Source: Bacteroidia bacterium | GTDB lineage: Bacteria > Bacteroidota > Bacteroidia > Bacteroidales > Azobacteroidaceae | DNA length: 9,632 bases | Direction of reading: 5' to 3' | Assembly: GCA_025996755.1 (NCBI GenBank) | Contig: BNTR01000109.1 | Span: forward strand, 1-9,632 | In this document: positions 6,253 to 9,632 of the stretch, one piece after another | How the letters are laid out: each line of letters begins with the position of its first letter | Position numbering within the stretch: the first letter of the stretch is position 1 | Made by a program: the position numbers and the translations under genes | The notes under the pieces: model-generated | Told to the model about the DNA's origin: nothing | Seen by the model: only the letters and a program-made list of their open reading frames with translations | Databases searched by the model: none

Positions 6253-7828
6253 TAACGGCACCGTAACCCTCCAAATGCAATTCACAGTAGGTATCGCGCA
6301 ACGCCTTACTCCTGATGCCAAAATGGTCGAAAGCGTGGGCGGGAAGGAACACCCGGGCATCTTTTGGCTGAGCGTCGAAATTGGCGACCACCAGCACTAA
6401 ATCTTTGCCGTCGCTACGCAGAAAGGCGTATTGCTTGTCGGGGTTGAAGCCCTCGCCGGACGGATTGGCATACATCAGGTCGTAGAAATCGCCTTCGCGC
6501 AATGCGCTGTTGCTGTTTGCCAAATTCAGCCATTCGGCATAGCACGAGCGCAATTTTTTTTGTTCGGCGGTGATTGGCGACAGGCAGTTGGGCATCGACC
6601 AATAGTCAAAAATTGTTGTCCGCCCGTCGCGCCCGCTGAAACCTTCGGCATCCATGCCGCGCTCGCCGATTGTTTGCCCAAAATAGACCATAAACGGGCT
6701 GGTGTTCATAAAAAGGGCTACTGCCAGCGCAGGGATGGCTTTTTGGGCGTCGCCCGCAAAAAAATCGGAGGCGATGCGTTGCTCGTCGTGGTTTTCCAAA
6801 AAGTTGAGCATATTCGGCTGAATATCGCCTGTGGACTGCCAGCAGGCGGTGATTGCGCTTGCCGGCAGGTTGCCCGTTACGACGGCGCGCAGGGTGTCGT
6901 AAAGCCCCACCTTGTCGTAGAGGTAGTCGAAATGCCCGCGTTGCAGATAGTTGCGATACTGTTCGGGATTATATACCTCCGCGATGAAAATGATGCCCGG
7001 GTGCTTCTCCTTCACCTTGGGGATGGCATATTCCCAAAATTCCACCGGCACCATTTCCGCCATGTCGCAGCGGAAGCCGTCCACTTGCTTGGATGCCCAA
7101 AAGAGGAGGATGTCCGTCATCTTTTTCCATGTGTCGGGGATGGGCGAAAAATGCGTGCGACCACCGTTCAGATAGTCGATGCCGTAGTTGAGTTTGACCG
7201 TTTCGTACCAGTCGTTGGGGGTGGGGTGGGGGCTGAAACAGTCGTTGCCGGTTACCTTGGCGGGCGATTCGTGGTAGTTCGCGGGGCGCGATTCGTGTGT
7301 GATTTGAAATTGTTGCCCCGGCAGGTAATAAAAATTATTATTCCGTGCAAAGGAGGTGTGCAGATTGTCGGCGGCACCCAAATCAATCACAGAGTCGGGC
7401 TTCGCGTCCGAATTATATCCGCGTGCCACGTGGTTGGGCACAAAATCCATGATGAATTTCAGCCCGGCTTTGTGCGTGCGGACGACCAATTTTTCAAATT
7501 CCTTCATCCGGTCGGGCACCACGTCCGCCAAGTCGGGGTCGATGTCGTAATAGTCCTTGATGGCATACGGCGAGCCGGCTTTGCCCTTGACCACTGCCGG
7601 ATGGTCGGGGCGAATGTCCGGATAAACAGTCTGCGTGGCGTGTTCCAACAGCCCCGTGTACCAAATATGGCTGAATCCCAACTTTCTAATCTCTTTCAAC
7701 ACCTTGGGCGTGAAAGCCGACAATTTGCCGCATCCGTTCTCCGTAATCGTGCCATGAGGGACGGGATTCGGCTTATGGTTGCCAAACAGGCGCGGCAACA
7801 CCTGATAAATAAGTATTTTTTCTTTCAT
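6200..7828 (-). CDS. GH13 alpha-amylase-family glycoside hydrolase, cytoplasmic
   Basis: The 542-residue protein has the GH13 catalytic barrel with all four classical regions: I, DFVPNH (128-133); II, GFRCD with the nucleophile Asp255; III, FIAE with the acid/base Glu284; IV, ENHD (345-348) with the third acid Asp348. A C-terminal beta domain follows (about 440-528). The N-terminus MKEKILIYQVLPRLFGN has no signal peptide, so it should act inside the cell on alpha-glucans such as imported maltodextrin or glycogen; exact specificity (hydrolase or transferase) cannot be told. The last 13 residues (CRHTSYLRPPKTA) are encoded in the antisense of manC and look like an overrun past the normal end near GYGAVITEI. 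The ATG at 7826-7828 is 7 bases after its promoter box. A long open frame on the opposite strand (6431-7876) is a shadow. Confidence 0.9.
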   Translation of the reverse strand: MKEKILIYQVLPRLFGNHKPNPVPHGTITENGCGKLSAFTPKVLKEIRKLGFSHIWYTGLLEHATQTVYPDIRPDHPAVVKGKAGSPYAIKDYYDIDPDLADVVPDRMKEFEKLVVRTHKAGLKFIMDFVPNHVARGYNSDAKPDSVIDLGAADNLHTSFARNNNFYYLPGQQFQITHESRPANYHESPAKVTGNDCFSPHPTPNDWYETVKLNYGIDYLNGGRTHFSPIPDTWKKMTDILLFWASKQVDGFRCDMAEMVPVEFWEYAIPKVKEKHPGIIFIAEVYNPEQYRNYLQRGHFDYLYDKVGLYDTLRAVVTGNLPASAITACWQSTGDIQPNMLNFLENHDEQRIASDFFAGDAQKAIPALAVALFMNTSPFMVYFGQTIGERGMDAEGFSGRDGRTTIFDYWSMPNCLSPITAEQKKLRSCYAEWLNLANSNSALREGDFYDLMYANPSGEGFNPDKQYAFLRSDGKDLVLVVANFDAQPKDARVFLPAHAFDHFGIRSKALRDTYCELHLEGYGAVITEICRHTSYLRPPKTA

Positions 7829-7835
7829 TGCGTTG

Positions 7836-7866
7836 CAAATTTACACATAATTTATGACAGTGCAAA
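7836..7866 (-). promoter_or_regulatory. Promoter for the GH13 gene, very short leader
   Basis: On the minus strand TTTG (7866-7863), 19 bases, then TAAATTTG (7843-7836). The start codon begins at 7828, leaving 7 bases after the box and thus a leader of zero to a few bases. This is the second gene in the window, after recO, with this layout. Confidence 0.7.
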
Positions 7867-7936
7867 TTTTTTTTGAAAAAAACGGTGCAATCGTGCTGTC
7901 GGGGTACACAACAAATTTCCCTTTTTTTTATTGAAA

Positions 7937-7969
7937 GTTGCATTTTTAAAATAATTATTTGTAACTTTG
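7937..7969 (+). promoter_or_regulatory. Probable promoter for the lipoprotein gene
   Basis: TAACTTTG (7962-7969) is preceded by GTTG (7937-7940) at 21 bases, slightly off the TTTG consensus and spacing. A second TAnnTTTG box (TAAATTTG, 7976-7983) has a TTTG only 14 bases upstream, too close to pair well. The leader from the first box would be about 25 bases. The region between the two divergent promoters (7867-7936) shows only T/A tracts. Confidence 0.6.
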
Positions 7970-7999
7970 CAGCGTTAAATTTGCAAAAATAAATTGACA

Positions 8000-9076
8000 A
8001 TGAAAAATATAGCATTCATTTTAAGCGTTCTTGCATTACTTGCAAGTGGTTGTGGGAACAAAAAAGTTCCTGTTGATGACAGTACATTACCTTTTGATTA
8101 CAGTACATTACCTGCCAAATGGACAGAATTGATGCCCACAGGTATAGATGGCGAATTTGCCGTCTGTGATGAAGCAAATACGGTGCGAATAAACGGAAAT
8201 GTATTAACCTTTGGTGATGTTGCTGCGGGTGGAAAATGGATATTTGAAATTTTAAACTCATATCAAATAAACGATACTATTGTATTTACGACATATCCAT
8301 ATCGAGAATGTAAATTTGTTTGGTTAGATAGAGAAAGAGGAATTGCTGAATGGATTAGCGGATCCTCTGTTTATCCATTTGTTACAGATGAGAACTTGTC
8401 AAAATATCGAAAAATAAACTGTTCCTCCGAAATAGAAGAGGATGTTGAGCTTGAAGATTTGGTGTCTTCCGGCGAAACTATTTTGAAAACAATTGCAGGC
8501 GATTTGAATGATGACGGCAAAGACGATTATGTGATATTCACAAAACAAACAGACGAGGAGGCTTTTGTATCAGACGAACATTATGGCGAATTAGACTGTA
8601 ACCGTCGTGGAATTGTAATCGCATTCAAAGAGGGCGAAGATTACAATACCGTTTTGGCAATTCCTGATTGTTTTCCGCCCCCACATGAAGTCGGGGTTTC
8701 TTTTGAGACTGAAGTATCCATTAGCATCAAAAAAGGCAATTTGCTAATTGAGTACGACCTCGCCGATAGAGGTCGTTGGTATCAATACACTTTTTGTTAT
8801 CGAAACAGCGATTTTGAGTTGATTGACTATGAGCAAACCATCGCCAAGGGAGATGTTACAAAAAGTATTATTAATATCAATTTTCTAACGAAAGAGAGAA
8901 AAACGTTAATCAATACAAATTCTGACACAGCCTGGGGAAGCGAAGAGTTTAAGGAAACTTGGCAGGACATTGAAATGAAAGACAGGTTTGTAAAATTAAC
9001 GGAACTTGTAAAATTAACTGACATAAAGAATTTTGATGATTTTAATATTCACCGTTACTACTATGTCGAAAGATGA
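8000..9076 (+). CDS. Lipoprotein with FG-GAP/VCBS-like calcium-loop motif
   Basis: I start it at ATG 8000 (358 residues) rather than the in-frame TTG at 7994, because MKNIAFILSVLALLASGC is a standard lipoprotein signal with Cys18 as the lipid-carrying residue. The protein should sit on a membrane facing the periplasm or the outside. The sequence GDLNDDGKDDYVI (about 167-179) has the D-x-(N/D)-x-D-G spacing of calcium-binding loops in FG-GAP/VCBS repeats, but only once. The rest is acidic and beta-rich with aromatic strands (RGRWYQYTFCYRN, DFELIDYE, NINFLTKE); I do not recognise a named family. Codons are AT-rich compared with the rest: 8281-8340 has 19 G/C of 60, against 34 of 60 in 6001-6060 of manC. 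This suggests a different history for this gene. It ends at the strong terminator at 9080. Confidence 0.75.
   Translation: MKNIAFILSVLALLASGCGNKKVPVDDSTLPFDYSTLPAKWTELMPTGIDGEFAVCDEANTVRINGNVLTFGDVAAGGKWIFEILNSYQINDTIVFTTYPYRECKFVWLDRERGIAEWISGSSVYPFVTDENLSKYRKINCSSEIEEDVELEDLVSSGETILKTIAGDLNDDGKDDYVIFTKQTDEEAFVSDEHYGELDCNRRGIVIAFKEGEDYNTVLAIPDCFPPPHEVGVSFETEVSISIKKGNLLIEYDLADRGRWYQYTFCYRNSDFELIDYEQTIAKGDVTKSIININFLTKERKTLINTNSDTAWGSEEFKETWQDIEMKDRFVKLTELVKLTDIKNFDDFNIHRYYYVER
8079..8113 (+). repeat. 21-base tandem duplication in the lipoprotein gene
   Basis: ACAGTACATTACCT occurs at 8079-8092 and again at 8100-8113, a period of 21 bases. In protein it gives DDSTLPF followed by DYSTLPA just after the lipid-anchor region, so the duplication is in frame and lengthens the linker by seven residues. 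Confidence 0.8.
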
Positions 9077-9079
9077 AAA

Positions 9080-9113
9080 TCAAAACCCTATCAACTGAAT
9101 GATAGGGTTTTGA
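9080..9113. terminator. Two-way hairpin terminator
   Basis: TCAAAACCCTATCA (9080-9093) and TGATAGGGTTTTGA (9100-9113) form a perfect 14-bp stem with the loop ACTGAA. On the plus strand GGGTTTT follows shortly after. On the minus strand the A run supplies a T tract (GGGTTTTGATTTTC). It sits 3 bases after the lipoprotein stop and 5 bases beyond the stop of the opposing 46-residue ORF, so it can end both transcripts. Confidence 0.85.
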
Positions 9114-9118
9114 GGGTT

Positions 9119-9259
9119 TTAAACTGTTCGGCTCGTGATGAGCCGTTCAACTTCTTTGAGGTTGGCAGTGATTTTTTCGGAGTTCGCCAACACCTGATTC
9201 AATAATTCCACAATTTGGGAATCACCGCCACAATGACTTTCACTTGTTTTCTGTAACAT
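9119..9259 (-). CDS. 46-residue coiled-coil-like small protein
   Basis: ATG at 9257-9259 to TAA at 9119-9121 gives 46 residues. After a polar start (MLQKTSESHCGGD) comes a helix of about 28 residues, SQIVELLNQVLANSEKITAN then LKEVERLI, with leucine/isoleucine/valine at heptad-like spacing and alternating charges; it ends TSRTV. No signal peptide, membrane span or zinc motif is seen (a single Cys10). The helix suggests self-association or binding to a partner. I do not recognise a family. Support for a real gene: plausible protein composition, a terminator right after the stop and a promoter box with a structured leader upstream on the same strand. Confidence 0.5.
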   Translation of the reverse strand: MLQKTSESHCGGDSQIVELLNQVLANSEKITANLKEVERLITSRTV

Positions 9260-9277
9260 AATAAAATGTTTTATGTT
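9255..9277 (-). promoter_or_regulatory. Hairpin that would cover the start codon of the small ORF
   Basis: On the minus strand AACATAA (9277-9271) pairs over 7 bp with TTATGTT (9261-9255) around a 9-base loop. The ATG of the 46-residue ORF (9259-9257) is inside the second arm. All pairs but two are A-T, so the hairpin would be weak. A purine-rich AGGGGTGAG lies just upstream of it, too far to be a normal Shine-Dalgarno sequence for this ATG. Confidence 0.35.
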
Positions 9278-9311
9278 GCAAATTCTCACCCCTAAATATG
9301 CAATTTTTATT

Positions 9312-9489
9312 ACAATGCAGAGCGTAAGGTAAACTTACTTTCATTCGTCATGGAGGCACTTGCAAGCCAATAACACAAAATAAGCAAATTTTACCCCACG
9401 CTACACACGTGAGGCGAATGCTTATTATCCTGTTATTTAGAAGTTTGCAAGTCTCCATGCGGACAATAAATAAACGCTCCGTACATTGT
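9312..9489 (-). ncRNA. Candidate structured RNA: long branched-free rod of about 178 nt, class unknown
   Basis: Nested complementary segments fold most of this stretch into one arm. P1: 9484-9489 with 9312-9317 and 9474-9481 with 9318-9325 (14 bp, 2-base bulge). P2: CTCCATG (9453-9459) with CATGGAG (9349-9355) and TTGCAAGT (9445-9452) with ACTTGCAA (9358-9365), 15 bp with one 2-base bulge. P3: 9431-9437 with 9369-9375 and 9419-9426 with 9379-9386, 15 bp with a small internal loop. P4: CCTCACG with CGTGGGG (7 bp on the minus strand) and a 7-base loop. Two positions that mismatch on the plus strand (9319/9480 and 9396/9412) are U-G wobbles on the minus strand. The element could be the leader of the 46-residue ORF or a separate small RNA. 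I could not assign it to tmRNA, RNase P, SRP or a known riboswitch. Confidence 0.5.
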
Positions 9490-9503
9490 TGCTATTGCAA
9501 CAA
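9486..9503 (-). other. Short hairpin at the base of the structured element
   Basis: TTGTTGC (9486-9492) and GCAACAA (9497-9503) form a 7-bp stem around a 4-base loop. Four of its bases (9486-9489) also belong to P1 of the long rod, so the two pairings compete at that edge and one would have to be shortened. Confidence 0.5.
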
Positions 9504-9539
9504 CGGGTAAGTTCAATTAGTAACTGCGAAAAATCACTA

Positions 9540-9567
9540 TTACGAGCAACCTAAATTTTGCTCGTAA
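9540..9567 (-). other. 10-bp hairpin in the 5' part of the minus-strand transcript
   Basis: TTACGAGCAA (9540-9549) and TTGCTCGTAA (9558-9567) pair perfectly around an 8-base loop. On the minus strand TAGTGATTTTT follows, so it could act as a weak terminator or attenuator about 65 bases after the predicted start. It could equally be one more arm of the structured RNA. Confidence 0.5.
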
Positions 9568-9608
9568 ATAGAAAGCAACGACCGAAGAAAAAAAACTTCA
9601 AAAAGCGA

Positions 9609-9616
9609 CAAAAGTA
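9609..9616 (-). promoter_or_regulatory. Likely -7 promoter box for the structured RNA and small ORF
   Basis: The minus strand reads TACTTTTG, a match to TAnnTTTG. The -33 element would lie just beyond the window end, so only half the promoter can be judged. Predicted start near 9602-9605 gives an unusually long leader of about 345 bases before the 46-residue ORF. Confidence 0.45.
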
Positions 9617-9632
9617 AAAAAACAGAGAGAAA

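Noticed and set aside
6431..7876. 481-codon plus-strand open frame
   Set aside because: It is entirely antisense to the GH13 gene, which has all four catalytic regions and its own promoter. The frame has no recognisable domain.
7994..7999. TTG start two codons upstream for the lipoprotein
   Set aside because: The ATG at 8000 gives a cleaner lipoprotein signal; the TTG would only add Met-Thr ahead of it.
9312..9489. tmRNA, RNase P RNA or SRP RNA
   Set aside because: No tRNA-like T arm, no tag reading frame and none of the conserved core segments of these RNAs are visible on either strand.
9312..9489. MITE or insertion-sequence remnant with terminal inverted repeats
   Set aside because: The pairing is spread along the whole length rather than confined to the ends, no target duplication is visible, and the wobble pattern favours an RNA of one strand. 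Not fully excluded.
9260..9632. Retron (msr-msd RNA with reverse transcriptase)
   Set aside because: Small hairpins followed by a long hairpin and an ORF resemble a retron at first sight. However, the ORF has only 46 residues without reverse-transcriptase motifs, the terminator follows directly, and I see no convincing a1/a2 pairing around the whole element.
1..9632. CRISPR array, transposase or phage genes
   Set aside because: No short regularly spaced repeats with unique spacers and no recombinase, transposase or phage structural motifs were found in any frame.

Overview
The window reads as a chromosomal segment of a member of the Bacteroidota, probably Bacteroidales. Two things point there. 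The housekeeping proteins (TrmD, S20, RecO, a short single-domain ManC) have the length and style usual in that phylum. In addition, at least five intergenic sites carry the Bacteroidota sigma-factor promoter pattern TTTG-N19/20-TAnnTTTG, placed sensibly before genes on both strands. Shine-Dalgarno sequences are mostly absent, which also fits. Species cannot be named from the sequence.

Layout. 1-1983 (+): the 3' part of a large repeat protein, with about three 100-residue beta-rich modules followed by a six-blade NHL propeller; it is cut by the window start. 2027-2704 (+): trmD, a few bases from convergent rpsT (2718-2972, -); both stop codons lie in one A8/T8 palindrome. A tRNA-Glu (3008-3079, -) lies upstream of rpsT and probably shares its transcript. 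Back-to-back promoters at 3100-3166 serve tRNA-Glu/rpsT to the left and recO (3171-3896, +) to the right. A promoter whose -33 element overlaps the end of recO drives tRNA-Arg(CCT) (3940-4011), followed without another visible promoter by a 38-residue single-membrane-span microprotein (4070-4186) and, 3 bases later, a secreted TolB/PD40-type propeller (4190-5107). manC (5179-6252, +) has its own promoter and overlaps tail to tail by 53 bases with a cytoplasmic GH13 alpha-amylase-family gene (6200-7828, -). A divergent promoter region (7836-7969) serves GH13 and an AT-rich lipoprotein gene (8000-9076, +).

The right end is the least ordinary part. A strong two-way terminator (9080-9113) separates the lipoprotein gene from an opposing transcription unit. 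That unit appears to start near 9604 on the minus strand, passes through about 340 bases of strongly base-paired sequence including a rod of about 178 nt (9312-9489), and ends in a 46-residue coiled-coil-like ORF (9119-9259). Two internal mismatches of the rod become G-U wobbles only on the minus strand, which argues for a transcribed RNA. I could not match it to a known RNA class; it is my best candidate for something undescribed.

Functionally the segment mixes translation (trmD, rpsT, two tRNAs), recombination repair (recO), nucleotide-sugar supply (GDP-mannose), alpha-glucan breakdown and cell-envelope proteins. Apart from the tRNA-led units, there is no sign that these form one pathway.
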